This document shows, in pieces, positions 1 through 10,526 of a stretch of 64,000 bases of DNA (position 1 is the stretch's first letter; every line of letters begins with the position of its first letter). The notes beneath the pieces were generated by a model. The model was not told the DNA's origin. It saw nothing but the letters and a program-made list of their open reading frames with translations, and made no database searches. The stretch is taken from the NCBI GenBank assembly GCA_020250175.1, contig JADCEN010000033.1, forward strand, positions 100,089 through 164,088, read 5' to 3'. The position numbers and the translations under genes were made by a program. Source of the DNA: Rhodobacter sp. Lineage in GTDB: Bacteria > Pseudomonadota > Alphaproteobacteria > Rhodobacterales > Rhodobacteraceae.

Positions 1-229
1 GAACCGCGGCAGCCGTGGAGACGTGAATTTCCCGAGAGCCTGGTTGACCAGGTGGGCGCCAGATACCAGGACCAGGATCCTGACAGAGCCAGCTCCCTCG
101 GAAGTGCTTATCGGCCACTGGAAAAGAGCCTCGCACGAGAGGGGCAGAACCCGCCGCCTTCAGACATAGGCTGGTGCCGGGGCTTGTGCAAGGCTTGCGC
201 CACGTTCCCTTTCCGTTCATATCTGTCCC

Positions 230-706
230 ATGACCCTGCCCGCCCCCCAGGACATGCGCCGCCCGATGCCCGGCCAGCTTCTGGCACGCGGGGTCAGCCG
301 CCATCTGCTGGGCCATGATTTCGTGACGCTGGAAGAGGTGGTGCCAGCGCCGGGGCTGCGGGTTGATGTGATGGGCCTGGGTCCCAGGGGCGAAATCTGG
401 GTTGTGGAATGCAAGTCGGGCCGTGCCGATTTCATGACCGACCGCAAATGGCAGGGCTATCTTGACTGGTGCGACCGGTTCTTCTGGGCGGTGGATGCCG
501 GTTTTCCCACCGATCTGCTGCCGCAGGGCACCGGGCTTATACTGGCCGATGGCTATGGGGCCGAAATCCTGCGCATGGGGCCGGAAATGCCGCTGGCGGC
601 GGCGCGGCGCAAGGCGATGGTGCAGAAATTCGCCCGCCAGGCTGCCCTGCGCCTGCAGGCGCTGCGCGACCCCGGTCTGTCGGGCCTTGCGCCTCGGGGC
701 CTTTAG
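230..706 (+). CDS. mmcB: MmcB family DNA repair protein
   Basis: 158 aa ORF with MmcB-like sequence (ARGVSRHLLGHDFVTLEEVVPAPGLRVDVMGLGPRGEIWVVECKSGRADF). Confidence 0.8.
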   Translation: MTLPAPQDMRRPMPGQLLARGVSRHLLGHDFVTLEEVVPAPGLRVDVMGLGPRGEIWVVECKSGRADFMTDRKWQGYLDWCDRFFWAVDAGFPTDLLPQGTGLILADGYGAEILRMGPEMPLAAARRKAMVQKFARQAALRLQALRDPGLSGLAPRGL

Positions 707-906
707 CCGACAGTGCCCGCCTGACCTTCCCCTTGACGGCACGCCTGCGAAAGGCGGCCCCGGGATCAATCCTGCTTTGTCCCTGAAAGAACAGCTATCG
801 CCTGGCGGTGCGATCCGCCAAATCGGCAGGCCGTGCGGGGTGACCGCTTTTCCTGACAGCGATTCGACGTTACGCAGGGACCGCCAGCAAAAGCAAAGGA
901 ACCTTC

Positions 907-1257
907 ATGTCCACAATCACCCGACTCAAGCCCGGCCCGCGCATGTCCGAAGCGGTGGTCCATAACGGCATCGTCTATCTGGCCGGTCAGGTCGGCAGCC
1001 CCGGCGACAGCGTGCCGCAGCAGACACGCGCCATTCTGGCGGAAATCGATGCCCTGCTGGCCCTGGCGGGCAGTGACAAGACCCGCATCCTGAAGGCGCA
1101 GATCTGGCTTGCGGATATTGCCGACTTTGCCGAAATGAACGCGGTGTGGGATGCCTGGGTGCCGCAGGGCCATACCCCGGCCCGCGCCACCGGCGAGGCG
1201 AAACTGGCAACACCGGACTACAAGGTGGAAATCATCGTCACTGCCGCCGTGGCCTGA
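907..1257 (+). CDS. RidA family protein
   Basis: 116 aa; MSEAVVHNGIVYLAGQVG...QTRAILAEIDALL...WLADIADFAEMNAVWDAWV is RidA/YjgF-like. Confidence 0.88.
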   Translation: MSTITRLKPGPRMSEAVVHNGIVYLAGQVGSPGDSVPQQTRAILAEIDALLALAGSDKTRILKAQIWLADIADFAEMNAVWDAWVPQGHTPARATGEAKLATPDYKVEIIVTAAVA

Positions 1258-1265
1258 GCCGCAGA

Positions 1266-1288
1266 GCGGGGGGTTTTCCACCCCCCGC
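1266..1288. terminator. Hairpin between convergent ridA-like gene and pgi
   Basis: GCGGGGGG-ttttcca-CCCCCCGC perfect 8-bp stem between convergent genes. Confidence 0.6.
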
Positions 1289-1320
1289 ACCCCCCGGAGG
1301 ATATTTGCGAACAGATAATC

Positions 1321-2919
1321 TCAGGCGGTCAGCCAGGCGACCAGAGCGCGCGTGGACCCATCCTTGCCATCAGCGCTGTCGCGCCCTTCCAGGATCGGCT
1401 GCAGCGCCAGGGCCAGCTCCTTGCCCAGTTCCACCCCCCATTGGTCAAAGCTGTTGATGCCCAGGATCACCCCTTCGACAAAGACCCGGTGTTCATACAG
1501 CGCGATGATCCGGCCCAGCGTGAAGGGATCAAGCCGGGCATAGGCCAGCGTGGTTGACGGGCGGTTGCCCGGAAAGACGCGGTGGCGCGCCTGCCGGTCC
1601 AGTTCGGCCCCTGCAAGCCCCTTGCGCGCCAGCATCGCCCGCGCCTCGTCCAGGCTGCGGCCGCGCAGCAAGGCTTCGGACTGGGCCAGGCAATTGGCGA
1701 CCAGCAGCAGGTGCTGATGTGCCAGATCCGGCTCGTGCCCCGTCTTCGCCAGCAGGAATTCGCAGGGAATCACGCGGGTGCCCTGATGGATCATCTGATA
1801 GAAGGCGTGCTGGCCGTTCGTGCCCGGCTCTCCCCAAACCACGGGGCCGGAATTGACCGGCAGGTCGCCGCCGTCCATGCTCACGCGCTTGCCGTTGCTT
1901 TCCATCTCCAGCTGCTGCAGATAGGCGGGCAGCCGGCTGAGGCGCTGGTCATAGGGCAGCACCGCCCGTGTGGCATGGCCGCAGCCCTGATTGTGCCAGA
2001 TGCCGACCAGCGCCAGCAGCACCGGCAGATTCTGCGCAAAGGGCGCGTCGCGAAAGTGCCGGTCCATCGCAGCCCCGCCCGCAAGGAAGCGGTCGAAGTT
2101 TTCCGGCCCCACCGCCAGCATCAGCGGCAGCCCAATCGGCCCCCAAAGCGAATAGCGCCCGCCGACCCAATCCTCAAACCCGAATACGCGGGCCGCGTCG
2201 ATGCCGAAGGCCGCCGTCCGGTCTGCCGCTGTCGAGACGGCCGCGAACTGCGCCGCCGGATCGGCAACGCGCCGCGCCATCCAGGCCTTGGCGGTTTGCG
2301 CATTGGTCATGGTCTCGATCGTGGTGAAGGTCTTGGAGGCCACGATCACCAGGGTTGTTTCCGGGTTCAGCCGCGCCAGCACGTCATGCACATGCGCGCC
2401 GTCGATGTTCGAGACGAAATGACAGCGCGGCCCGTCGGCAAAGGGGGCCAGCGCCAGCACCGCCATCGCCGGGCCAAGGTCTGATCCGCCGATGCCGATA
2501 TTGACCACATCGGTGATCGCCCCGCCCTGGCCCTGAAAGCGGCCGTCGCGCAGATCACGCGCAAAGGCCTGCATCCGCGCATGGGTGGCGCGGACGGGAC
2601 CCATCACATCGGCCCCGTCCAGGATCACCGGATCGGCCAGATTGCGCAGCGCGGTATGCAGCACCGCGCGGCCTTCGGTTTCGTTGATCCGCGCGCCAGC
2701 AAACATCGCGTCGCGCCTGGCGGCAACATCGGCGTCTGACGCGATTTCCAGAAGCAGATCAAGCGTTTCGTGGTCGATGTTCGTCTTGGAATAGTCAAAC
2801 AGCATATCGTCCAGACGCGCCGAAAACTCTGCCGCCCGCCCGACGTCGAACAGATCAAGGATGCGGCGGCCCTGTACGGCTGCGGCCTTGTCCGTCAGGC
2901 GTTTCCACTGCGATTTCAT
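1321..2919 (-). CDS. pgi: Glucose-6-phosphate isomerase
   Basis: 532 aa; [51 protein letters not shown]. Confidence 0.97.
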   Translation of the reverse strand: MKSQWKRLTDKAAAVQGRRILDLFDVGRAAEFSARLDDMLFDYSKTNIDHETLDLLLEIASDADVAARRDAMFAGARINETEGRAVLHTALRNLADPVILDGADVMGPVRATHARMQAFARDLRDGRFQGQGGAITDVVNIGIGGSDLGPAMAVLALAPFADGPRCHFVSNIDGAHVHDVLARLNPETTLVIVASKTFTTIETMTNAQTAKAWMARRVADPAAQFAAVSTAADRTAAFGIDAARVFGFEDWVGGRYSLWGPIGLPLMLAVGPENFDRFLAGGAAMDRHFRDAPFAQNLPVLLALVGIWHNQGCGHATRAVLPYDQRLSRLPAYLQQLEMESNGKRVSMDGGDLPVNSGPVVWGEPGTNGQHAFYQMIHQGTRVIPCEFLLAKTGHEPDLAHQHLLLVANCLAQSEALLRGRSLDEARAMLARKGLAGAELDRQARHRVFPGNRPSTTLAYARLDPFTLGRIIALYEHRVFVEGVILGINSFDQWGVELGKELALALQPILEGRDSADGKDGSTRALVAWLTA

Positions 2920-2922
2920 CTG

Positions 2923-3594
2923 TCACTCCGCCCAATGAACCGTTGCATGTGCCAGCACCGCCCGGACCGGTGCCTGGGCCGGGGTCAGCCCCTGTGCCCG
3001 GTCGAGTGCCGCGCGCTTTTCCGGCCCTGTGATCAGGATATGGGTCGTCATCGCCCCTTTCAGCACCGGCGCTGTCAGCGTGATGCGCGGCTCTGCGGCG
3101 GCACCGGCGCGCAGCGCCATCAGGATCGGGGCCTGATCCGACAGCGCCTCGGCCAGACGGTCGGCACCCGCAAACAGTGAGGCCGTGTGCATGTCGGCCC
3201 CCATCCCCAGCAGCAGGACCGAAATCGGGAGATGCGGTGCGATGCCCGCCGCAAGCGCGTCCAGACGGTCTTCGGGCCGGTCCGCTTCAGCATAAAGCGG
3301 CACAAGCCGGGCCGCGGCAGCACGCCCCACCAGAAGGCGTTCGCGCAGAAGGCGCGTGTTTGATCGCGGGCTGTCGCCGGGAACCCAGCGTTCATCGTTC
3401 GGAAAGACGGCGACATTGGCCCAGTCCAGATCGACGCCCGACAATATGTCAAAGACCGGCCCCGGCGTGGTGCCACCGGGCACGCACAGGCTGGCGTGCC
3501 TGTCGCGCCGCAGAAAACCGCCCAGATCGCCCGTGATGGCATTGGCCAGCGACAGCATCAACAGGTCACGATCCGGATATTCGATGAATTTCAT
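2923..3594 (-). CDS. pgl: 6-phosphogluconolactonase
   Basis: 223 aa; VPGGTTPGPVFDILS, NDERWVPGDSPRSN, LLLGMGADMHTASLFAGAD; adjacent to zwf and pgi. Confidence 0.93.
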   Translation of the reverse strand: MKFIEYPDRDLLMLSLANAITGDLGGFLRRDRHASLCVPGGTTPGPVFDILSGVDLDWANVAVFPNDERWVPGDSPRSNTRLLRERLLVGRAAAARLVPLYAEADRPEDRLDALAAGIAPHLPISVLLLGMGADMHTASLFAGADRLAEALSDQAPILMALRAGAAAEPRITLTAPVLKGAMTTHILITGPEKRAALDRAQGLTPAQAPVRAVLAHATVHWAE

Positions 3595-5045
3595 TCCTTG
3601 ATCTCGCGCCAGCGCCGCCCGTCGCGGTGCAAAAGCATCAAGGCGTCTTCGGGGCCGGATGTGCCGGGATCATAGGGTTTGGGGCGGCGGCCCGCAGCCT
3701 CCCATCCGGCGATGATCGGGTCGGTCCAGGCCCAGGCCGCCTCTACCTCATCCCCGCGCATGAACAGGGTCTGGTTGCCGCGGATCACATCCATGATCAG
3801 CCGCTCATAGGCATCGGGAATATCGGCCCCCTCGGCCCCCAGCGCCTCGGCAAAGGACATGTCCAGCGGCACCTGGACCAGACGCATGCCGCCGGGCCCC
3901 GGTTCCTTGATCATGACCATCAGGTTCATGCCCTCGTTCGGCTGCAGCCGGATCACCAGCACATTCTCGCGCCAGCCGGGGGCATCATCAAAGATCGAAT
4001 GCGGCGGCTCGCGGAAGGTGATGGCAATCTCGCTGGCGCGCGCGCGCAGCTTCTTGCCGGTACGCAGGTAAAAGGGTGTGCCCTTCCAGCGCCAGTTGGA
4101 AATGCCCACCTTCAGCGCAACATAGCTTTCGGTCAGCGAGTCCGGATTTTCGGCATCGGTCAGATAATCGGGTTGCCCGTTTGCGGCACTGTATTGTCCC
4201 CGCACGATCTGGTCCTGGGCCACCGGATCCAGCGCGCGGATCACCTTCAGCTTTTCGTCCCGCACCGCGTTGGGGTCGAAATGATAGGGCGGCTCCATCG
4301 CGATCAGGCACAGAAGCTGCATCATGTGGTTCTGCACCATGTCGCGCATCGCACCGGATTTGTCATAATAGCTGCCGCGCCCGCCCACGCCCACGGTTTC
4401 GGCCACCGTGATCTGCACATGGTCGATGTGCTGGGCGTTCCACAGCGGTTCGAACAGGATATTGGCAAAGCGCACCGCCATCAGGTTCTGTACCGTTTCC
4501 TTGCCCAGGTAATGGTCGATGCGGTAAATCTGGCGTTCGGCAAAATGCGCGGCCAGCGTGGCGTTCAGCGCCCTGGCCGATGCCAGATCGCGCCCGAAGG
4601 GCTTTTCCACCACGATGCGGCTGTCGTCATTGGCAATGCCATGCTGGTGCAGGCGTTCCGCAAGGTCGCCGAACAGCGAAGGTGCGACCGAGAAGTAGAA
4701 GGCACCGATCATGCCCGGGCGCATTTCTGCCTTGAGCTGCGCCCAGCCGCCGGTTCCCGTGGCGTCAATCGGGACATAGCCGATGCGCCCGAGAAACCCG
4801 TCGATCCTTGCGGCGTCGCGCTTGTCGGGGCTGACAAATTCCTCGATGGCGGACCGGACCTGCGCCCGGAACTCGGCCGGTGTCATGGCAGAGCGGGCGG
4901 CACCGATGATCCGGCTGTCGACCGGCACCTGGCCTGCCCAGAACCGGCGGTACAGGCCGGGGAAAATCTTGCGCCGGGCAAGGTCGCCCGTGGCCCCGAA
5001 GATGACAAGGTCGAAGGTATCGACCGGGATGACGCGCGATACCAT
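3591..5045 (-). CDS. zwf: Glucose-6-phosphate 1-dehydrogenase
   Basis: FGATGDLARRKIFPGLY, RIDHYLGKETVQNL; internal ATG (MVSRVIPVD) preferred as start. Confidence 0.96.
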   Translation of the reverse strand: MVSRVIPVDTFDLVIFGATGDLARRKIFPGLYRRFWAGQVPVDSRIIGAARSAMTPAEFRAQVRSAIEEFVSPDKRDAARIDGFLGRIGYVPIDATGTGGWAQLKAEMRPGMIGAFYFSVAPSLFGDLAERLHQHGIANDDSRIVVEKPFGRDLASARALNATLAAHFAERQIYRIDHYLGKETVQNLMAVRFANILFEPLWNAQHIDHVQITVAETVGVGGRGSYYDKSGAMRDMVQNHMMQLLCLIAMEPPYHFDPNAVRDEKLKVIRALDPVAQDQIVRGQYSAANGQPDYLTDAENPDSLTESYVALKVGISNWRWKGTPFYLRTGKKLRARASEIAITFREPPHSIFDDAPGWRENVLVIRLQPNEGMNLMVMIKEPGPGGMRLVQVPLDMSFAEALGAEGADIPDAYERLIMDVIRGNQTLFMRGDEVEAAWAWTDPIIAGWEAAGRRPKPYDPGTSGPEDALMLLHRDGRRWREIKE

Positions 5046-5167
5046 GTGATCTCCACCGGATGGGTGCCCTGACCGGGCTGATAGCGCTGACGCGGGGGGT
5101 CTAGCGGCAGGGCGGACAGAAGTCCAGCGTCGCCGGGGCAGGGAACAGGGCCGATCAGGCTGGCCCG

Positions 5168-5875
5168 TCAGCGCTCGTCCAGCGGGCACCAGTCGGCATG
5201 GGTCAGGCCCGGCTCTGCCGCAAGCAGGGCGACTGCACTCAGCAGGGCCTGTTCCGCGCCCCTGTCGCCTTCGGCCAGCGCCACAAGTTCGATGCCCGTT
5301 CCATCCGGCGCGGCATGGCTGTCAAGCGCATTCAGCCGCAGGCCACCCTGCGCAAGGGTGCGGATCAGCAGCGCGCGCAAATCGCCTTCCCGGTCTGGGC
5401 GGCAGACCAGCGCAACGCGGTACCGTCGCGGCGACGGGCCGGGCAGCACGGAACCGTCAACCCAGTTGACCAGCGGCCGCAGGACCAGGTTGATGACGAT
5501 GACGACGGCCGTCAGCAGCGCCGCCAGTGGCAGGGCCCCCGCGCCGGTCAACATGCCCACTGCCGCCGAACACCACAGCGTCGCTGCCGTGTTCAGCCCG
5601 TGCACGGTGAACCCGTCGCGAAAGATCAGCCCGGCCCCCAGAAAACCGATGCCCGAGACGATCTGGGCCGCGACCCGCGTCGGGCTGCTGTCGGCGGGGT
5701 ACAGGGCCGAGAAGATCACGAAGCTGGCGGCCCCCAGCGCCACAAGCGCATTGGTCCGCACACCCGCCATGCGGTTGCGGGCCTGCCGCTCGGTCCCGAT
5801 GACGGCCCCGCACAGCGTGGCAAAGCCCATCTGCAGGGCAGCGGCGTCCAGGGTTGTGGCAAGGTCAGCGTTCAT
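5168..5875 (-). CDS. MgtC/SapB family membrane protein
   Basis: GAVIGTERQARNRMAGVRTNALVALGAASFV...RVAAQIVSGIGFLGAGLIFRDG. Confidence 0.9.
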   Translation of the reverse strand: MNADLATTLDAAALQMGFATLCGAVIGTERQARNRMAGVRTNALVALGAASFVIFSALYPADSSPTRVAAQIVSGIGFLGAGLIFRDGFTVHGLNTAATLWCSAAVGMLTGAGALPLAALLTAVVIVINLVLRPLVNWVDGSVLPGPSPRRYRVALVCRPDREGDLRALLIRTLAQGGLRLNALDSHAAPDGTGIELVALAEGDRGAEQALLSAVALLAAEPGLTHADWCPLDER

Positions 5876-6072
5876 AGGTCTTGGCCCAACGGTTACTGCT
5901 GTGATCGGACAGGCTGCAGGCAAGCCGAACAAAAGCAAGGATGATCTTGCCGGGCAGGTATCGCCGCAGTCTTGCAAGAGTCAAACGGTTGGCGCAGGAT
6001 CGGCCCTTGCGGCCACGCGCGCCGAAGAGACGGCGGGCATGACCAAGGCTATATGGACAGGGCCACCCTCCC

Positions 6073-7050
6073 ATGCTGGCGCTTGGCGGTTGGTCTATGG
6101 GAATTGGTCAGACTGTGACAATGCTGTGGGGGCAGGTCCGTTGCGCGTGTTGTACCGCCCGGCACGTGATCGCCTGCTGTATCATTTGTCTGGCGCTATC
6201 GGCCTGCAACCGGCTCGGGTTTGTTATTGATGCAGTCCGTGATCCGGCAGCGCGCGAAGTTGTGGTCACAAACGACGGAACTTACAGCCTTTATTCAATA
6301 ACCACAGGGCCGCCCACCCACGCAGGACCTGACAGGGTGTTGTATTTCATCGGGGGGTCAGGTTGCGCCTCACTTTCGGTCTATCTGACCTATTACTTTC
6401 GCGGCTTTCCGGGTGGATACAAGGTTTACGCCCTCGAAAAGGAAGGCGTATCGCCTGGCGGGTTCGGATTCGGCTGTTCTGCGGAATTCTGGAACAGCTA
6501 TACCCTTGACCGGATGACAGAACGTAATCTTGAGATGCTGCAGATTGTCATGGACAGACATGGTGCAGCGCTTGCGGGGATTATTGGCACATCTGAAGGC
6601 GGGCCGATTGCAATCAAGCTGGCGGCCAGCCAGCCGGACATCCCGCGCCTTGCCGTGATCGCTGCCGGCGGCATGACGATGCGCGAAGCGCTGACCATCC
6701 TTGCCCGCAGGCGCAATCAGGAAAGCGACCTGAACACCCTGCTGACACAAATCGATCAGGACCCTCTGGCAACGGATCGGTTCGTTCTTGGAATGACGCA
6801 TGCCTATTGGACGTCCGTTCTGGACGACGACCCAACCCCGGATCTGAAAGCGCTGCGGGGGCCGGTTATTGTCGTGATCGGCGCGCAGGATCAGAATGTG
6901 CCCGTCGACTCCGCCCGGAAAGCCGCCGCCGTTCTCAGGCACGGCAAGCTGTGGGAGGTGGAGGGAGCGGACCACCTATTCGACAGCCCGACGGGAAACC
7001 GCCGGGCCGAGGTTATGCAGGCCGTCGGAGAGTTCTTCAATGCGGAGTAA
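6073..7050 (+). CDS. Putative lipoprotein alpha/beta hydrolase
   Basis: Lipobox-like LALSAC, GxSxG-type GTSEGG, GADHLF His region; exact start uncertain. Confidence 0.65.
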   Translation: MLALGGWSMGIGQTVTMLWGQVRCACCTARHVIACCIICLALSACNRLGFVIDAVRDPAAREVVVTNDGTYSLYSITTGPPTHAGPDRVLYFIGGSGCASLSVYLTYYFRGFPGGYKVYALEKEGVSPGGFGFGCSAEFWNSYTLDRMTERNLEMLQIVMDRHGAALAGIIGTSEGGPIAIKLAASQPDIPRLAVIAAGGMTMREALTILARRRNQESDLNTLLTQIDQDPLATDRFVLGMTHAYWTSVLDDDPTPDLKALRGPVIVVIGAQDQNVPVDSARKAAAVLRHGKLWEVEGADHLFDSPTGNRRAEVMQAVGEFFNAE

Positions 7051-7066
7051 CGTCAGGACACGCCCC

Positions 7067-7651
7067 TTACGCCTCCAGTTCGGCGTCCCAGTACAGGTAA
7101 TCAAGCCAGCTGTCGTGCAGGTGGTTGGGCGGAAAGCGGCGGCCGTGGTTCTGCATCTCTTCCGCCGTCGGCTGGCGCGGCGGGCGCGACAGGCGCATGC
7201 CCGATTGCCGCAAGGTCTTGGACCCTTTGCGCAGGTTGCAGGGTGAACAGGCCGCAACCACATTGTCCCAGCTGGTGATGCCGCCGCGCGAGCGCGGCAG
7301 GACATGGTCAAAGGTCAGATCGCCCCTGGCCCCGCAATACTGGCAGCAGAACTGGTCGCGCAGAAAAAGATTGAAGCGCGTGAAGGCCACGCGCTTCTGG
7401 GGTTTCACATAGTCCTTGAGCACGACGACCGAGGGTATTCGGATTTCGGCCCGCTGACTTCGCACCACATGGTCGTATTCGGCGACAATCGACACACGAT
7501 CAAGGTAGGCCGCCTTCACGGCCTCCTGCCAGGGCCAGAGCGACAGCGGATAGTAGGACAGCGGGCGATAGTCCGCATTCAGCACAAGGGCCGGGTAATG
7601 CCGCAGCGCGGCCGGGTCGCGCACGAAGGTCGTCCTGAAATCGCCGTCCAT
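7067..7651 (-). CDS. HNH endonuclease
   Basis: CQYCGARGDLTFDHVLPRSRGGITSWDNVVAACSPCNLRKGS is the classic HNH zinc-finger motif. Confidence 0.93.
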   Translation of the reverse strand: MDGDFRTTFVRDPAALRHYPALVLNADYRPLSYYPLSLWPWQEAVKAAYLDRVSIVAEYDHVVRSQRAEIRIPSVVVLKDYVKPQKRVAFTRFNLFLRDQFCCQYCGARGDLTFDHVLPRSRGGITSWDNVVAACSPCNLRKGSKTLRQSGMRLSRPPRQPTAEEMQNHGRRFPPNHLHDSWLDYLYWDAELEA

Positions 7652-7830
7652 GATGCTGCTACTCCGCCGTCATCCCGCCTGCCTGCGGCCGCGCCGGGGC
7701 GTCATCGCCCGCTGCCGCGCGCCCGACTATATATGGCACAATCCCCCAAGCAAGCCCCGCGATGTATTGTGGTCAGGCGGGGGCTGCGCAGCCAAGGGCA
7801 TGACACGGAAAGATCACGGCAGGATGACGG

Positions 7831-8493
7831 TCAGCCCGGCAGGCGCGCCTTCAGAAAGCCCAGCGCCGCCGACAGCCCGTCGGGCGAGATGCTGTGGCCG
7901 GCATTCTCCATCACATGCCCGAAGGTTTCGAATCCCGCCCCGACCAGTGCCTGTCCGGCCAGTGCCATATCCTCGAACGGCACGACCGGGTCCTGATCGC
8001 CATGCAGCAGCAGCACGGGCGGGCGGACGCGGGTTTCGGCGGCCAGCCGCCCGGGCTCCAGCAGCCGCCCCGAAAAGGCAACCACGGCGGCAACCGGGCG
8101 GGCGCGGCGCGGGGCGACGTGCAGGCTTATCATCGAGCCTTGCGAAAACCCGACCAGCGCCATCGCCTGATCCGCCAGCCCTTCCTCGGCCAGGCGTGCA
8201 TCAAGGAAGGCATCCAGATCAGCGGTCGATGCCGCAAGGCCCTGGGCCGCCGCCTCGGGCGAGGATCCGTCCAGCCAGGGCACCGGGAACCACTGAAACC
8301 CGAACCGGTTGCTCAGGCATGGCTCGGGTGCGTCGGGCGCGACAAAGACGGTGTCGGGCAGATGCGGGGCCAGCGGTTCTGACAGACCCAGCAGATCCTC
8401 GCCGTTGGCCCCGTAGCCATGCACAAAGACCACCAGGCTTCGTGCCCGCCCCGACCGCGCCGCCTGCCGTCCGAAAATCAGTTCCCGCGTCAC
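7831..8493 (-). CDS. Alpha/beta hydrolase (phospholipase/carboxylesterase family)
   Basis: VVFVHGYGANGEDLLGL, GFSQGSMISLH, LLHGDQDPVVP; GTG start inferred, overlaps the upstream gene by 4 bp. Confidence 0.88.
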   Translation of the reverse strand: MTRELIFGRQAARSGRARSLVVFVHGYGANGEDLLGLSEPLAPHLPDTVFVAPDAPEPCLSNRFGFQWFPVPWLDGSSPEAAAQGLAASTADLDAFLDARLAEEGLADQAMALVGFSQGSMISLHVAPRRARPVAAVVAFSGRLLEPGRLAAETRVRPPVLLLHGDQDPVVPFEDMALAGQALVGAGFETFGHVMENAGHSISPDGLSAALGFLKARLPG

Positions 8494-9119
8494 CGGATAC
8501 CCTCCCGTTCCTTTGCCACACGGTAGTAAGCCCACAAAAGCCGCGCCGCAACGCCCCGCCAGGGCGACCAGTCTTCGGCGCGCCGGCGCAGGTCTTTTTC
8601 CGACGGGCGTCCGTCCAGCCCGAACAGCACCCGCGCCGCCTCCTGCAAGGCCAGATCGCCCGGCGCAAAGACATCCGCGCGGCCCAGCGAGAACATCGCA
8701 TAGATTTCGGCGGTCCACCGCCCGATGCCGGGCAGGGCCACCAGCGTTGCAATGACGGCATCATCGGGGGCGGTGCGCAGGGCCATGTAATCAAGGTCGG
8801 CCTGGGCCAAAGCCCGGACATAGCGCATCTTCTGGCGCGACAGCCCGCAGGCGCGCAGGTCATCATCGCCCGCCAGCGCCATCGGGGCCGCGTGCGTCAG
8901 ACCCGCCGCCGCCAGCCGGTGCCAGATCGCCGCCGCCGAAGCGACGCTGACCTGCTGGCTGACAATCGCGTCCAGCAGGGCGGCAAAGCCATCCTCTCGC
9001 CGCCGCAGCGGCAGCGTGCCGGTCCGCTCCAGCGCCCAAGCGAAGCGCGGCTCGCGCGCGGCCAGCCAGGCGGCCCCCTCGGCAACGCAATCTTGCGTCC
9101 TGATGATGCGTCCAACCAT
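8490..9119 (-). CDS. DNA-3-methyladenine glycosylase (AlkA-like, HhH-GPD)
   Basis: LLDAIVSQQVSVASAAAIWHRL, LVALPGIGRWTAEIYAMFSLGRADVFAPGDLALQEA. Confidence 0.93.
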   Translation of the reverse strand: MVGRIIRTQDCVAEGAAWLAAREPRFAWALERTGTLPLRRREDGFAALLDAIVSQQVSVASAAAIWHRLAAAGLTHAAPMALAGDDDLRACGLSRQKMRYVRALAQADLDYMALRTAPDDAVIATLVALPGIGRWTAEIYAMFSLGRADVFAPGDLALQEAARVLFGLDGRPSEKDLRRRAEDWSPWRGVAARLLWAYYRVAKEREGIR

Positions 9120-9228
9120 GCGCCCCTTCCTCTGTCATGCCGCCTCTCGCCCGCCTTGGGGCCGAAGTCGTGGCCAAGGCGCGCTTTCGCGCTTGCAGGC
9201 TGCGGGCCTGCCGCACTACCCATGGTCC

Positions 9229-10455
9229 ATGACCAGCACCCCGGTTTTATCAGATGACAGGACGGCGCGGCGCAATGTCTGGGTGCTTGTTGCCGCGCAG
9301 GCGGTTCTTGGCGCACAGATGCCGATGATCTTCACCATCGCGGGGCTGGCCGGGCAGACGCTTGCCTCGAACATCTGCTGGGCCACCCTGCCGATCACCA
9401 TGTCTGTGGTCGGATCGATGCTGACGGCCACGCCCCTGTCGGCGCTGATGCAGCGCTTCGGGCGGCGGGCCGGATTTGTCGCGGGCGCGCTGGGGGGGCT
9501 GCTGGGGGCCGGCATCGGGGCCTGGGGCCTGATGACCGCCTCGTTCCCGCTGTTCCTGCTGGGGGCGCTGTTCACCGGCATCTACATGTCGGCCCAGGGG
9601 TTTTACCGCTTTGCCGCCGCAGACATGGCATCGCCAGAGTACCGGCCAAGGGCGATTTCCTCGGTCATGGCAGGCGGTCTTCTGGCTGCCGTGATCGGCC
9701 CGCAGCTTGTGAAGCTGACGGCCGACGCCATGGTGGTGCCGTTTCTGGGCACCTATCTTGCGGTGATGGCGCTGAACATGGCGGGCGTGTTCCTGTTTGC
9801 CTTTCTTGACAGTCCAAAGCCCCCCGCCCCAGCCCCCGACGCGCCGGTCAGCCGCACGCGGATGCAGATGCTGCGGGAGCCACGCGTTGCCGTTGCGGTG
9901 ATCTGTGCGACCGTCAGCTATGCCCTGATGAACCTGGTGATGACATCCTCGCCGCTTGCGGTGGTGGGGTGCGGGTTCCGGACGGCGGATGCGGCCAACG
10001 TCGTGACGGCGCATGTGCTTGCCATGTATGCGCCCGCCTTCTTTACGGGGCGGATCATCGCGCGCTTCGGTGCCGGGACCGTGGTCGGTCTTGGTCTTGC
10101 GATTCTGGCCGCCGCCGGGGCGGTTGCGCTGAGCGGTGTGGCGCTGGACCGGTTCTTTGCCGCGATGATCCTGCTGGGGATCGGCTGGAACTTCGGCTTC
10201 ATCGGGGCGACCGCGATGCTGGCGGGCGCACATGCCCCGCAAGAGCGCGGCAGGATTCAGGGGATGAACGATTTCATCGTCTTTGCCGGCGTCACCCTGG
10301 CCTCGCTGTCTTCGGGGGCGCTGATGAACTGTTCGGGCGGTTCGGTACAGGCGGGGTGGAATGCGGTCAATCTGGCCATGCTGCCCTTCCTGGTGCTGGC
10401 GGGGGGCGCGCTGATCTGGCTGGTGTTGCAGCCAAAGGAATTCCGCAGCCCGTGA
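9229..10455 (+). CDS. MFS transporter
   Basis: Multi-TM protein of about 409 aa with MFS-like repeats; internal start MTSTPVLSDD chosen. Confidence 0.85.
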   Translation: MTSTPVLSDDRTARRNVWVLVAAQAVLGAQMPMIFTIAGLAGQTLASNICWATLPITMSVVGSMLTATPLSALMQRFGRRAGFVAGALGGLLGAGIGAWGLMTASFPLFLLGALFTGIYMSAQGFYRFAAADMASPEYRPRAISSVMAGGLLAAVIGPQLVKLTADAMVVPFLGTYLAVMALNMAGVFLFAFLDSPKPPAPAPDAPVSRTRMQMLREPRVAVAVICATVSYALMNLVMTSSPLAVVGCGFRTADAANVVTAHVLAMYAPAFFTGRIIARFGAGTVVGLGLAILAAAGAVALSGVALDRFFAAMILLGIGWNFGFIGATAMLAGAHAPQERGRIQGMNDFIVFAGVTLASLSSGALMNCSGGSVQAGWNAVNLAMLPFLVLAGGALIWLVLQPKEFRSP

Positions 10456-10526
10456 TCTGTGCGCCGGACCGGCTGTTGTGATGCCGGCGGTTAGAACTCT
10501 TTTCACGCTTATCGCCGAAAGCTGGG

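Noticed and set aside
1-229. Possible 3' end of a gene at the left edge
   Set aside because: Short open frames present, but no frame gave a recognisable product.
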